Assembly: GCA_001516065.1 (NCBI GenBank)
Contig: LOEV01000023.1
Coordinates: forward strand, 1-42,952
DNA length: 42,952 nucleotides
Direction: 5' to 3'
Source of the DNA: Alphaproteobacteria bacterium BRH_c36
Lineage (GTDB): Bacteria; Pseudomonadota; Alphaproteobacteria; Rhizobiales; Hyphomicrobiaceae
The first letter of the stretch is position 1. Each line of letters opens with the position of its first letter. The translations under genes were made by a program, and so were the position numbers. The notes under the pieces are model-generated. The model made no database searches, was not told the DNA's origin, and saw nothing but the letters and a program-made list of their open reading frames with translations. Of this stretch, positions 15,701-23,723 are shown piece after piece.

Positions 15701-15867
15701 CGGGCGCCCAAAGCCGCCAAGAGATTGGATGGGTCATTGTGGGAGGCATGACTTTTGGTACGCTGTTTACGCTGTTTGTCGTCCCGACGGCCTACACACT
15801 GCTCGCCAGAAAGCGGTCCCCGGCAGTCGAGGTGCCGGCTGTCAAGCTGACTCGCGCCGCGGAGTGA
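12796..15867 (+). CDS. RND multidrug/solute efflux transporter (HAE1/AcrB type)
   Basis: A protein of 1023 residues, normal for the family. It begins with FINRPVFSTVMSLIVVLIGIVSY, the first of twelve membrane helices. Two large periplasmic loops follow helices 1 and 7. The proton-relay aspartate pair lies in LAIGLVVDDAIVVLENI (about residues 398-400). The second half repeats the architecture and has GLVTLIGLISKHGILIVEFAN in helix 10/11. It uses the proton gradient to expel substrates through the adaptor encoded just upstream (gap of one base, TGAGATG). No outer-membrane factor follows, so a TolC-like protein elsewhere is presumed. The TetR protein at 10966-11646 is the likely regulator. Confidence 0.95.
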   Translation: MTVYEFFINRPVFSTVMSLIVVLIGIVSYSRLTVREYPNIDEPIVSIRTDYPGAGPEIIETQVTQVLESSIAGIEGIETMVSSSKPEQSQITVRFRLNVDPDVAASDVRDRVARVRSNLPNEIEEPVIAKVEADAQAIIYLAFTSNRHKPIEISDYADRYIRDRLQNIPGVAEVRIFGERRYAMRVWLDRARLAAYDLTVVDIENALRQQNAEVPSGRIESIDREFTVLSRTGLVTSAEFENIVVKDSNGFSVRLSDVAKVELGPEDVRRITRFNGEHAVILGIVKQATANPLDVSHGLREMIPKLAGDLPQGMKATIAYDKSIFIDRSIEAVYTTIAEAVALVVIFIFIFLRSVRATIIPLVTIPVSLIGSFALMDLMGFSVNTLTLLAMVLAIGLVVDDAIVVLENIHRHIENGMKPLKAAIVGIREISSAVVAMTLTLAAVYAPVAFAPGRTGKLFTEFALTLAGAVLVSGFVALTLSPMMCSRMLRGHEQHGRLYNFFERAFVALADGYRRLLAASLRIRPFVVVTAIAAAGASYFLFGSLKSELAPIEDRGVLFTAGLAPEGSTVDFTSRYVGDFENMLKRIPEVQHSFVIVGSRAVNELISFSQLIPWEVRSRTQMEILDKMRPELTSVTGVRAFGNNPGSFGQSARSKPVEFVVQTSESYQKLQGYVDRILAEAGGYPGLVNLDSDLRLNKPQIEVSVDRERVADMGAGVLTVGRTLETMLGGRQVTRFNQNGEQYNVIVQVAPDDRRTPGDLDDIYVRGNNGAMVQLSNLVRVRETVAPKELNRFNQFRSATITGNIAPGYSLGEGLNFLETTADRVLPNSARYDFAGESREFKEVGSSLVFVFVLALGFIFLVLAAQFESFRDPLIIMLTVPLSITGALIALNLTDGTLNIYSQIGLVTLIGLISKHGILIVEFANKLQEEGMKSHEAVIEAAVLRLRPILMTTSAMVAGALPLAVAVGAGAQSRQEIGWVIVGGMTFGTLFTLFVVPTAYTLLARKRSPAVEVPAVKLTRAAE

Positions 15868-16264
15868 CGGGAACTGATGGTGTCTTTGTTTGCTTGCAAA
15901 TTCCAAGGCCAGTCCGTGGAACTGTAACCCCGGTCCTCGAATGCGCGTTGTCAACGCCCGCTATATGATCTGGCAGGTTTCAGCAAGAACACGCGGCGAT
16001 GGAGCTCAGCACCCGGCCGGCAACCGGCCCTGCCGACAGGTGCAACTCATCAAGTTGGCTGCTGGATGACCATGCGAAGTTTTCGTTTGAGCTGATGAAA
16101 GAGGTTTGCGACTGTATCCAGATGCATCGTGCGAACCAAATATGCCGGCACCGTTGGCGGTGATAGCGTCAACGGGCTGGATTATAACGGCCGAATGGCC
16201 GACGCAAAAAGAGGCTGCTCGAAGAGCCTGGACCTGGGAGGGGCGTAATGGTTGACGGGGGCAA
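15868..16264. other. Intergenic region before the TRAP permease
   Basis: No gene is supported with confidence. A plus-strand frame from ATG 15999 encodes about 54 residues with fair codon choice (it includes KFSFELMKEVCDCIQMH) but lacks a ribosome site, so I do not call it. The end of the region (16200-16264) must hold the promoter or leader of the TRAP operon. A G-rich GGGAGGGG stretch lies near 16238. Confidence 0.35.
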
Positions 16265-16822
16265 ATGTCCGGCTTGAAGTGGTCCATCATGGCCATTGAG
16301 CGGATCAATGGGACCGTCGGACGCTCGGTCTCGTGGCTGACCGTGTTGATGGTTTTCTTGACCTGTCTCGTAGCGGTTCTGCGCTATGGGTTCAGCCTCG
16401 GCTTCGTGTGGATGCAGGAACTCTACATCTGGATGCACGCGATGGTGTTCCTGCTGGCGTCGGCCTACACGCTGCTGCACGACGGACACGTCCGTATCGA
16501 CCTCATCTACGGTCCGGCAAGCCTTAAATTCAAAGCCTGGCTCAACATTGCTGGAACCCTGTTCTTCCTGTTTCCGATGGTGGGGCTCATCTTCTGGGTT
16601 GCGTTGCCGTATGTCTATCTGTCCTGGACGCGGCTTGAAACGTCGCAGGAAGCTGGCGGACTTCAGGGTCTGTTCCTCCTCAAGAGCTGCATGATTTTGT
16701 TCGTCGTGCTTCTCGCCCTGCAGGGCCTGGCGCTCATCCTCAGATCGATCCTTGTCCTCAAGGGACACGCCGAATGGTCGCCGGATAATCCAGGCGTCGA
16801 ACCTTATGGTGAAGCGCCATGA
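16265..16822 (+). CDS. TRAP transporter small permease (DctQ type)
   Basis: A protein of 185 residues with four predicted membrane helices (about 20-42, 52-72, 92-118 and 136-160). The DctQ-like signature WMQELYIWMHAMVFLLASAYTLLHDGHVRID lies between helices 2 and 3. It is the small membrane subunit of a sodium- or proton-coupled secondary transporter that works with a periplasmic binding protein. Its stop overlaps the start of the large permease gene by four bases (ATGA), the usual arrangement. The binding protein is encoded apart, beyond two minus-strand genes, at 20052-21161. Confidence 0.92.
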   Translation: MSGLKWSIMAIERINGTVGRSVSWLTVLMVFLTCLVAVLRYGFSLGFVWMQELYIWMHAMVFLLASAYTLLHDGHVRIDLIYGPASLKFKAWLNIAGTLFFLFPMVGLIFWVALPYVYLSWTRLETSQEAGGLQGLFLLKSCMILFVVLLALQGLALILRSILVLKGHAEWSPDNPGVEPYGEAP

Positions 16823-18201
16823 CGCCGGGAGAAGTTGTCAGCATCTTTCTGGTGTTGAGCGTATGCGTCGCAATGATGCTGGGATTCCCCGTCGCGTTCA
16901 CGCTCGCTGGCGTTTCGATACTGTTCGCGCTGGGCGGCTACTTGTTCGGGATTTTCGACCTCATCTTCTTGAACGCCATACCCGGCCGACTGTTCGGAGT
17001 GATGAACAACGAAGTTCTGGTTGCAGTCCCGCTCTTTGTATTCATGGGAGTGATGCTGGAACGCTCGCGTGTCGCCGAGGAACTTCTGGTCACCATGGGG
17101 CAATGTTTCGGAGCCTTGAACGGTGGCCTTGGGATATCGGTCACGTTCGTTGGCATGCTGCTGGCCGCCTCGACAGGGATCGTTGGTGCAACGGTCGTGA
17201 CGATGGGCCTGCTAAGTCTGCCGACGATGTTGAAGGCGGGCTACGATCCAAAACTTGCCTGCGGCACCGTTTGCGCGTCCGGAACGCTGGGCCAGATCAT
17301 CCCGCCTTCTATCGCGCTTGTGATACTGGGGGACTCGCTATCAGGCATCTATTCTGAATCGCAGCTGGCCAAGGGTAATTTCATAGTCGAGCCGTTCAGC
17401 GTCATCGACTTGTTTGCAGGTGCGCTGATTCCGGGCGTGATGCTGAGCCTCTTCTATATCGCCTATCTTGCGATCCTCGCGTTTCTTAAGCCGCAGACAA
17501 GTCCGGCCTACTATGAGAAAGACGTCCAGGCCTGGGCTTTGGCCGGCATGGTGGCAAAGGCCATGGTGCCGCCGCTGTTCCTGATTGCGGCCGTGCTCGG
17601 ATCGATCCTCGGAGGGCTTGCCACGCCGACCGAAGCCGCCTCTTTCGGCGGTGTTGGGGCCACGCTGTTGGCGCTCGTCCGCCGACAGCTGTCATTAAAG
17701 GTTCTGCGTGAAGTCGGGCAGGCGACAGCCCGCATCTCCGCGATGGTTTTTGCAATCCTGATCGGTGCCTCGATCTTTTCGCTGACGTTTCGAGGATTTG
17801 GCGGCGACCATCTCGTGCAGGAATTCCTGACCGGTCTCCCCGGCGGCTTTTTCACCGCGATGCTGATGGTCATGGTGGTTATGTTCGTCATGGGGTTCGT
17901 CCTCGACTTCATCGAGATCGTGTTCATCGTCGTCCCGATCGTTGCACCAGCGCTGTTTCTGGCAGGTGACGTCGATCCTGTCTGGCTCGGGGTCATGATG
18001 GCGCTCAATCTGCAGACGAGTTTTCTGACACCACCATTCGGTTGGGCACTGTTCTATATGCGCGGTGTGGCGCCGCCATCGATAAAGACCACCGAGATCT
18101 ATCGCGGCGTGATGCCATTCGTCTTCATCCAGATCCTGATGCTGGCACTGCTCTGGACGTTCCCCGAAATCGCGACCTGGCTGCCGCGCGTGCTCTTCTA
18201 G
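16819..18201 (+). CDS. TRAP transporter large permease (DctM type)
   Basis: A protein of 460 residues, highly hydrophobic with about twelve membrane helices. Family features are FGVMNNEVLVAVPLFVFMGVML, the stretch LLAASTGIVGATVVTMGLLSLPTMLKAGYD and GTVCASGTLGQIIPPSIALVILGD. It forms the transport path together with the small permease gene that overlaps it. A further conserved part is the C-terminal GFVLDFIEIVFIVVPIVAP. The substrate class cannot be read from this subunit. The linked binding protein and catabolic genes suggest an organic acid, possibly aromatic. Confidence 0.94.
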   Translation: MTPGEVVSIFLVLSVCVAMMLGFPVAFTLAGVSILFALGGYLFGIFDLIFLNAIPGRLFGVMNNEVLVAVPLFVFMGVMLERSRVAEELLVTMGQCFGALNGGLGISVTFVGMLLAASTGIVGATVVTMGLLSLPTMLKAGYDPKLACGTVCASGTLGQIIPPSIALVILGDSLSGIYSESQLAKGNFIVEPFSVIDLFAGALIPGVMLSLFYIAYLAILAFLKPQTSPAYYEKDVQAWALAGMVAKAMVPPLFLIAAVLGSILGGLATPTEAASFGGVGATLLALVRRQLSLKVLREVGQATARISAMVFAILIGASIFSLTFRGFGGDHLVQEFLTGLPGGFFTAMLMVMVVMFVMGFVLDFIEIVFIVVPIVAPALFLAGDVDPVWLGVMMALNLQTSFLTPPFGWALFYMRGVAPPSIKTTEIYRGVMPFVFIQILMLALLWTFPEIATWLPRVLF

Positions 18202-18295
18202 GACACCACGCCCACCCCGCGTGAGGTCTTCCGGCTAGAGAAACATTCCATCTGACGGAATCGGCAAGAGCGGTCGCGTATGGCTGGATGATGTT

Positions 18296-19207
18296 CTAGC
18301 TGCGCGCGCGCGCTGCATTGCTTGACCTTTCGAAGTTGCTGACTTCAGCAGCAAGCTTGGCGACGCTTGGTGCGGCCGCCTGCATGCTTTCGATGGCGCT
18401 CGTCGCCGTGAATTCAACGGGGGGAAAGGGTGGATTCGTCGATATCAGTTTCAGCTGGCCCGATTCAATCTCTCTGGCATAACATCGCGGTGGCAGCAGT
18501 GTCAGGCCCAGGCCGGCCGCCGCAAGCGACGCTGCGACCGTGAAGCTTTTGCAGGTATCCATGCGCCGGCAATAGGCATCGCCGGAGCGGAACCAGTCCT
18601 CAATCGAGGTGTGGTGGTAGGATTCCCGCGACAGAGCGATGACCGGGAGTTCCTGCATCTTCTTGGGCGTCAAAACCTCCGCACCGATCGCAAATTTTGG
18701 ACTCGCCATCCAGGCGAACTCTACATAGCCGAGCGACACAGGCGTCACGCTATAGCCTGGGACGCGGCCTGGTATCAGGACGATATCGAGCGCACCCTGG
18801 TTGAGGTTGGCGATGAGGTCATGCGTCAACGCTTCGTCGAGTTCGAGGGTCATCTTGGGGTAGCGCTCATGAATCCTGCGAACCAACTCAGGCAACCAGG
18901 TCAGCGTTACCATTTCCGCGACGCCGAGGCGCAGAACGCCCGGGGTCGCTTCCTCCGAAGCTATGCGCTGCTGCATCTCCTGCGACAGCCGCAGGGCCTC
19001 TTCCGCGTATTGCATGAGGTCGCGCCCCTTCGCGGTCGGCCGGGCGGATCGCTGGCTGCGGTCGAACAACTCGACACCCAGGTCTCGCTCAAGTTCAATG
19101 ATGCGCATGGAGACGGTGGACTGTGTGGCATTCAGGCGCTGAGCTGCGGAACTGAAGCTGCCGAGCTTGACTGCCCAATAGAAGGTTTCCAACTGCTTGA
19201 AATTCAT
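18296..19207 (-). CDS. LysR-family transcriptional regulator of the catabolic cluster
   Basis: A protein of 303 residues. The N-terminal winged helix-turn-helix (about 1-60: MNFKQLETFYWAVKLGSFSSAAQRLNATQSTVSMRI) is typical of LysR proteins. The effector-binding domain follows from about residue 90. Its ATG overlaps the stop of the AhpD-like gene by four bases (ATGA), so the two are co-transcribed. It is divergent from the binding-protein gene and the oxygenase operon. Two identical-type palindromes (ATCG-N7-CGAT), at 19878-19892 and 21365-21379, are the likely binding sites. Regulation of the uptake and oxygenase genes by this protein is an inference from this layout. Confidence 0.92.
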   Translation of the reverse strand: MNFKQLETFYWAVKLGSFSSAAQRLNATQSTVSMRIIELERDLGVELFDRSQRSARPTAKGRDLMQYAEEALRLSQEMQQRIASEEATPGVLRLGVAEMVTLTWLPELVRRIHERYPKMTLELDEALTHDLIANLNQGALDIVLIPGRVPGYSVTPVSLGYVEFAWMASPKFAIGAEVLTPKKMQELPVIALSRESYHHTSIEDWFRSGDAYCRRMDTCKSFTVAASLAAAGLGLTLLPPRCYAREIESGQLKLISTNPPFPPVEFTATSAIESMQAAAPSVAKLAAEVSNFERSSNAARARS

Positions 19208-19761
19208 GCCTTCCCCGCATCAGGGGCTTCCAGAAAGGACTCTTCCATGGGTATGTCGAGAGCCTGATTGAACGTGTTGAACAAGGCACACAAACCGACC
19301 CTGATGGTGAGTTCGACGATCTGCCGCTCGCTGAAATGACGACGCAGTTCATCGTGGAAGCCGTCCCCGATGCCCCACGGCCGCTCGACGAGAAGTCGTG
19401 CATAGTCACGAACCAGCAGTTCCATGGCGCTGAATCCGGGGACGTCGGATTCAAGAATTGCCTTAACCGATTCCGCCGGCAGACCGGTGCGTTCGAGCGC
19501 CACCGAATGGTGCGCCACGCAGTAGGGGCATTCGTTGAGTTTACTGGTGGTCACGACTGCGATCTCGACCAGCCGTTCTGACAGGCTGGAGTGGGCGCGC
19601 ATGGCGACCACGAGACCGTAGAGGTGGGCGAAGGTTTCAGGCGAATGAGCTAGCGCGCCGGCCTGATTGGTGAAGTCTCTTTCGCCCTGCGTGAACTGGT
19701 CCCACAGATCGTGCAGTGCGTCCGGCAGCTTGTCTTTTCCAATTGGGCTGACTCGCGCCAT
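19204..19761 (-). CDS. Carboxymuconolactone-decarboxylase/AhpD-family protein
   Basis: A protein of 185 residues. The family hallmark ECPYCVAHH gives the CxxC pair at residues 78 and 81 with a histidine at 85, as in AhpD-like peroxidases. Members that only decarboxylate lack the CxxC, so a thiol-based peroxidase or a related redox role is more likely than true carboxymuconolactone decarboxylation. All-helical segments before and after fit the fold. The gene is first in a two-gene operon with the LysR regulator. It could protect the oxygenase system from peroxide or act in the pathway itself. Neither is shown by the sequence. Confidence 0.88.
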   Translation of the reverse strand: MARVSPIGKDKLPDALHDLWDQFTQGERDFTNQAGALAHSPETFAHLYGLVVAMRAHSSLSERLVEIAVVTTSKLNECPYCVAHHSVALERTGLPAESVKAILESDVPGFSAMELLVRDYARLLVERPWGIGDGFHDELRRHFSERQIVELTIRVGLCALFNTFNQALDIPMEESFLEAPDAGKA

Positions 19762-19877
19762 GGAGATCCTCTTACGGGCTGCGCATCATGGCGACCACCC
19801 GTGCTGTTAGCGCCCCCGGATGGGCCTTTTCAAGGGTAATCTATATCGGATTTTATGGGGATATTCGATTGAAAAAT

Positions 19878-19892
19878 ATCGTTTGTTCCGAT
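19878..19892. promoter_or_regulatory. LysR-type operator (T-N11-A), site 1
   Basis: ATCGTTTGTTCCGAT has perfect 4-bp arms, ATCG and CGAT, around 7 bases, and contains the LysR T-N11-A spacing. Upstream at about 19843-19867 a looser ATCG/CGAT pair with a wider gap could be a second contact site. It sits between the divergent AhpD-LysR operon and the binding-protein gene. A near-identical box occurs at 21365-21379. Confidence 0.68.
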
Positions 19893-20051
19893 GCTCGGCC
19901 TGACAGATAGTTCTTTAGGCCAAGAAGCATCTTGCTCGCACCTCAACAAAAAAGATGCCGGCCCGCCGTTAACTCCGGCCACGCCAACGCGTCCGGTTTA
20001 CGGACGCCAACGCCGAAAAGATGTTTACTTTTCCGCTGGGAGGAAAACACC

Positions 20052-21161
20052 ATGCATCGCAGAACGTTTCTAAAAACGGCTACCGCTGTGACTGCTGCCA
20101 CGGCCGCTGCCGCAACCGTCTCAAGCCCCGCCGTATCGCAAAACCTGCGCAAGTGGCGGATGGTGACGACTTGGCCGAAGAACCTGCCGGGCCTCGGCAC
20201 GGGAGCTCAGTATTTCGCCGATCAGGTCACCAGGTGCTCAGGCGGGCGGCTCACCGTGCAGTTGTTTTCATCCGGAGAGATCGTGCCGGCTTTCGAATCG
20301 ATCGACGCTGTCAAATCCGGCACCGTCGAAATGGGACACGGCTGCCCGTATTACTGGAAGGGCAAGGCCGCGGCCGCCGAATTCGTCAGCAACTTTCCCT
20401 TCGGTTTGACCGCCCAGGAATACAACGCCTGGTATCACTTCGGTGGCGGCGACAAACTGTGCGACGAGCTTTATGCGGATGCCTTCGGCTGCAAGTTCCT
20501 GGTTTGCGGCAACACCGGAGTGCAGCATCCCGGCTGGAGCCGCAAGGAAGTCAATTCGCTTGCCGACTTCCAGGGCCTTAAGATCCGCATGCCGGGTCTT
20601 GGCGGGGAGGTCATGAAGCGCCTCGGGGCCACCGTGGTCAACCTGCCCGGCAGCGAAGTGCCGACTGCGCTCGCCTCGGGAACGATCGATTGGGCGGAAT
20701 GGAACAACCCCTACGGCGAAGCCTCGATGGGCTTCTGGCGCCACGCCAAATATTACTACGCGACTGGCTGGCATGAACCGGGAACCTGCCTTGAGCTGTT
20801 CGTCAACAAGGCCTCCTGGGACAGCCTCGAGGACGACCTGAAAGCCATTGTCGAGCAATGCGCGTTCTCGACAACGCAGGTTATGCTGAGCGAATTCCAG
20901 GCGCGATCGGGACCGGTCCTGGATCAGTTCATCAACAAGCACGGCGTCATCATCAAGAAATTGTCTGATGAGCAGATCAAAAAACTCGGTTCAACTTCCG
21001 CCGAGGTGTTGACTGAGATCACGGGCCGCGATGCGATGGCCAAGAAGGTCTTCGACAGCATGAACAAGTTCCGCGGAGAGCAGAAGGTATACAGTGACGT
21101 CGCAGAAGCCGATTTCCTGCGTGCCCGCTCGCTCGACTACAGCTGGCCGGCGGCCTCATAG
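20052..21161 (+). CDS. TRAP transporter substrate-binding protein (DctP family, TakP-like)
   Basis: A protein of 369 residues from ATG 20052, preceded by GGGAGG. The N-terminus (MHRRTFLKTATAVTAATAAAATV) is a twin-arginine-type export signal, so it is periplasmic. The mature part starts near residue 30 with WRMVTTWPKNLPGLGTGAQ. The pattern GEIVPAFESIDAVKSGTVEMGHGCPYYWKGK and the segment ALASGTIDWAEWNNPYGEASMGFW resemble the alpha-keto-acid binding group of TRAP receptors. It would deliver ligand to the permease pair at 16265-18201. Conserved aromatic and arginine residues in this group contact a carboxylate, so an organic acid ligand is likely. The exact ligand is unknown. Confidence 0.92.
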   Translation: MHRRTFLKTATAVTAATAAAATVSSPAVSQNLRKWRMVTTWPKNLPGLGTGAQYFADQVTRCSGGRLTVQLFSSGEIVPAFESIDAVKSGTVEMGHGCPYYWKGKAAAAEFVSNFPFGLTAQEYNAWYHFGGGDKLCDELYADAFGCKFLVCGNTGVQHPGWSRKEVNSLADFQGLKIRMPGLGGEVMKRLGATVVNLPGSEVPTALASGTIDWAEWNNPYGEASMGFWRHAKYYYATGWHEPGTCLELFVNKASWDSLEDDLKAIVEQCAFSTTQVMLSEFQARSGPVLDQFINKHGVIIKKLSDEQIKKLGSTSAEVLTEITGRDAMAKKVFDSMNKFRGEQKVYSDVAEADFLRARSLDYSWPAAS

Positions 21162-21364
21162 CGGTCACTGGTAGGGATGGCCTCCCTCATCAAATTTGTA
21201 GTTGGTGGGGGGGCCGTTCCCACTCATACCCGGCGTGGTGACCAGCGCAGCCGCTGCGCAAGGCGCTGCGTCAACTATCCCCGGTTTCCCGGGAAGCCAC
21301 GATCGCCTTGTTCCCGACGGCAACCTTTATCATCGAAAAAATTGATGTAAAACTGTTGTTTTTT
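21162..21364. other. Intergenic region with hairpins before the oxygenase operon
   Basis: GCGCAGC-C-GCTGCGC is a perfect hairpin at about 21246-21260, and TTCCCGGGAA is a perfect palindrome near 21286. Either may reduce read-through from the binding-protein gene. An A+T-rich part begins after 21325 and leads into the operator at 21365. Confidence 0.45.
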
Positions 21365-21379
21365 ATCGTTTGTGTCGAT
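21365..21379. promoter_or_regulatory. LysR-type operator (T-N11-A), site 2
   Basis: ATCGTTTGTGTCGAT has the same 4-bp arms and 7-base centre as site 1, differing at only two central bases. Just upstream, ATCG-N7-TGAT at about 21332-21346 gives a second imperfect box. It lies about 65 bases before the ATG of the reductase gene, the usual place for a LysR activator site. Confidence 0.7.
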
Positions 21380-21444
21380 TTCAAAGTGTGGGCATTATCC
21401 TTCTCGCGCCCGGCGAAGCGGACGCATCATAGGACGAGCGAGAC

Positions 21445-22476
21445 ATGCTTGAAGATCAAAACTTAGAGCAGACGGCTGAAATGGATGCCGACCAAACCAA
21501 CGACCCGAGCCCGATGCGTAAAGTAAAACTTACGGTGAAAGTTTCCGAGATCCTCAACGAAGCAGAGGGTATCCATTCCTTCGAACTGGTCGACCCCTCA
21601 GGCAATGATCTGCCCCCATTCACAGCCGGCGCGCATGTCGAAGTGCGGCTGGGCGAAGGTATGATCCGCTCCTACTCGCTGTGCAGCGATCCAGCCGATC
21701 GCAGTCGCTACCAAATCGCGGTGCTCAAGGAAGAAAACGGCCGCGGTGGATCGAAGGCGATGCACGATGATGTAAAAGCCGGTGACGTTCTGACTATCTC
21801 GGCGCCGATCAATCACTTTCCGCTCGCTGGGCGTGAAGCTCGCGCCCATCTGCTGCTTGCCGGCGGAATCGGCGTGACTCCGATGCTCGCCATGATTGCC
21901 GAATTGGAGGCCAAAGGCGCACGCTGGACGATGCATTATCTGACGCGGAATGAAGAACGGACGGCCTTCCGCGATCGGCTCGCGCCCTATGTCGCGACCG
22001 GCAAGGTCCACATCCATCACGATGGCGGTGACCCTTCGAGAGGACCCGGATTGCAGGCGCTGCTCTCCGATTTCGAAGTCGGCACGCATCTCTACTACTG
22101 CGGTCCTACCGGCTTCATGAGCGCATGCGTTGAGTCGGTCGGAGCCTGGCCGCCCCATGCGGTACACCGCGAATATTTCTCGGCACCCGCAGGTCTGCAC
22201 AGTGACGAGGCCAACTCGCCATTCGAAATCAAGATCAAGAGCACGGGCAAGACGATCCCGGTTCCCGCCGACCGGAGCATCGTCGACGTCCTTCGCAGCG
22301 AAGGCTGCGATGTCGAAACGGACTGCAACGAGGGTTATTGTGGAACGTGCATCACACGTTACCTTTCGGGGGAACCCGAGCACCGCGACACCGTGCTTAG
22401 CGAGAAAGAGCGCAAAAGCTACGTGATGGTGTGCTGCGGGCGGGCCAAGGGCGGTGTGTTGGAACTCGACCTTTGA
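21445..22476 (+). CDS. Vanillate-demethylase-type oxidoreductase (FMN, NAD, 2Fe-2S)
   Basis: A protein of 343 residues that passes electrons from NAD(P)H to a Rieske oxygenase. Order of domains: a flavin domain with RSYSL (75-79), a nucleotide domain with LLAGGIGVTPML (137-148) and CGPTGFM (219-225), then a plant-type ferredoxin domain with cysteines at 294, 299, 302 and 330 (C-x4-C-x2-C). All cluster ligands are present. The first 23 residues extend beyond the usual start, and a Met at residue 24 is an alternative. It is the first gene of the operon reductase - oxygenase - CoA-transferase behind LysR operator site 2. Confidence 0.94.
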   Translation: MLEDQNLEQTAEMDADQTNDPSPMRKVKLTVKVSEILNEAEGIHSFELVDPSGNDLPPFTAGAHVEVRLGEGMIRSYSLCSDPADRSRYQIAVLKEENGRGGSKAMHDDVKAGDVLTISAPINHFPLAGREARAHLLLAGGIGVTPMLAMIAELEAKGARWTMHYLTRNEERTAFRDRLAPYVATGKVHIHHDGGDPSRGPGLQALLSDFEVGTHLYYCGPTGFMSACVESVGAWPPHAVHREYFSAPAGLHSDEANSPFEIKIKSTGKTIPVPADRSIVDVLRSEGCDVETDCNEGYCGTCITRYLSGEPEHRDTVLSEKERKSYVMVCCGRAKGGVLELDL

Positions 22477-22552
22477 CGATGACCCTTGCTGACCCAAACA
22501 ATCGCATCGCAGTACGGCGAACGTTTGCAACGACAGGAAACGAGGTAACGCC

Positions 22553-23680
22553 ATGACAGAACAGTTTATCGTCAAGGATTGTTGGTACGTCGCCGGACTT
22601 TCGGACGACTTTCCAGCCGAGAAGCTGACCGGCCACGTCATCGCTGAACGCCCGATCGTTATGTGGCGCACCAAGGACGGCGACATCGTCGCCTATGACG
22701 ACCGTTGCTCGCACAAGCGCTTCCCGCTTTCCAAGGGGCGCTTGATGCCCGACGGGACGCTTGAATGCGCCTACCACGGTATGCGCTACGACATGTCCGG
22801 CAAATGCGTGATGATCCCCTCACACCCCACCGGACCGATCTCGCCGCAGGCGCAAGTGCGCCCCTTCCCCGTCATCGAGCAGGATGGTCTCGTCTGGATC
22901 TGGCCTGGAAATCCGGAACGGTCCGAAACCAGCAAGCCGCCGCGCGTCCCTGAAGTCGGCGACAGCACGTGGAAGACTGTCAGAGTCGGGCCTATGGATG
23001 TCAGCGCGAACTATCTCCTGCTCATCGAAAACCTTCTCGACATCACGCACTTTTATCCACTGCACGACGGCAACATCGGTGACATCGCCAATAGCCGCAT
23101 TCCTATCGAGCTTGAGGAAGGTGAGTGCGACGGCAACAAGTACGTGATGACGATCCGCAAGACCTCGAACTACGTCCAGCCGCCCTATCTTGTCGATTGG
23201 TTCCATTTCGACACCGTGGATCGCCACCACACGCACTGCTTGATGAGCCCGGGTCTTACTCGTGTTGTCATGCGCAACGCACCCCCAGGCGAATTGAAAG
23301 AGCGCGAAGGCGACCGGGAATTTCCAGGGTCCATGGAGGTGGATGGCATCGAACGTGGCTACGTCCTCATCCATACCCACACCCCTGTCGACAGCCGTCG
23401 GCACATTTGGCGTGTGCTGGTGAACTGTCCGGCACAACACATGTCGAAGGGGGACCCTGGCAAACCGACCGCCACCCGCGTCGCCGAGATGTTCCCCGAG
23501 GTTGCGGCCGAGGATCTTTGGGCGGTCGCTGAACAGCAGAAAATGTTCGAGTATCCTGACGAAGGTTATTCGGAAGTGTTCCTGAAGCCGGACCTCGCAC
23601 TGCGGCGGGCACGCAAGATCTTCCATGATCTGCACGCAGCCGAAGTGTCCGCTGTCGGCGCTCAGGCGGCGGCCGAATAA
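22553..23680 (+). CDS. Rieske non-heme iron oxygenase, alpha subunit (VanA-like)
   Basis: A protein of 375 residues. The Rieske centre is complete: C52-x-H54 and C72-x2-H75, with 17 residues between the pairs. The catalytic iron site is D163-x2-H166-x4-H171 in LLDITHFYPLH, with Asp163 as the bridge to the neighbouring Rieske centre. The length and the single-subunit form fit the vanillate/phthalate group of O-demethylases and hydroxylases. The substrate is probably an aromatic or related carboxylate but cannot be named. It takes electrons from the product of the upstream gene. Its start has a modest site after GAAACGAGG. Confidence 0.94.
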   Translation: MTEQFIVKDCWYVAGLSDDFPAEKLTGHVIAERPIVMWRTKDGDIVAYDDRCSHKRFPLSKGRLMPDGTLECAYHGMRYDMSGKCVMIPSHPTGPISPQAQVRPFPVIEQDGLVWIWPGNPERSETSKPPRVPEVGDSTWKTVRVGPMDVSANYLLLIENLLDITHFYPLHDGNIGDIANSRIPIELEEGECDGNKYVMTIRKTSNYVQPPYLVDWFHFDTVDRHHTHCLMSPGLTRVVMRNAPPGELKEREGDREFPGSMEVDGIERGYVLIHTHTPVDSRRHIWRVLVNCPAQHMSKGDPGKPTATRVAEMFPEVAAEDLWAVAEQQKMFEYPDEGYSEVFLKPDLALRRARKIFHDLHAAEVSAVGAQAAAE

Positions 23681-23723
23681 GCGCTGCTCAGCGCGGCAGC
23701 CCCTGAACGCCCTGAGGAACAGT

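Noticed and set aside
15999-16163. A plus-strand frame of about 54 residues before the TRAP operon
   Set aside because: No ribosome site and no recognisable similarity. Fair codon choice alone is not enough in high-GC DNA.
21598-22686. A 362-residue minus-strand frame opposite the reductase gene
   Set aside because: The plus strand has complete flavin, NAD and 2Fe-2S motifs. The minus frame has none.
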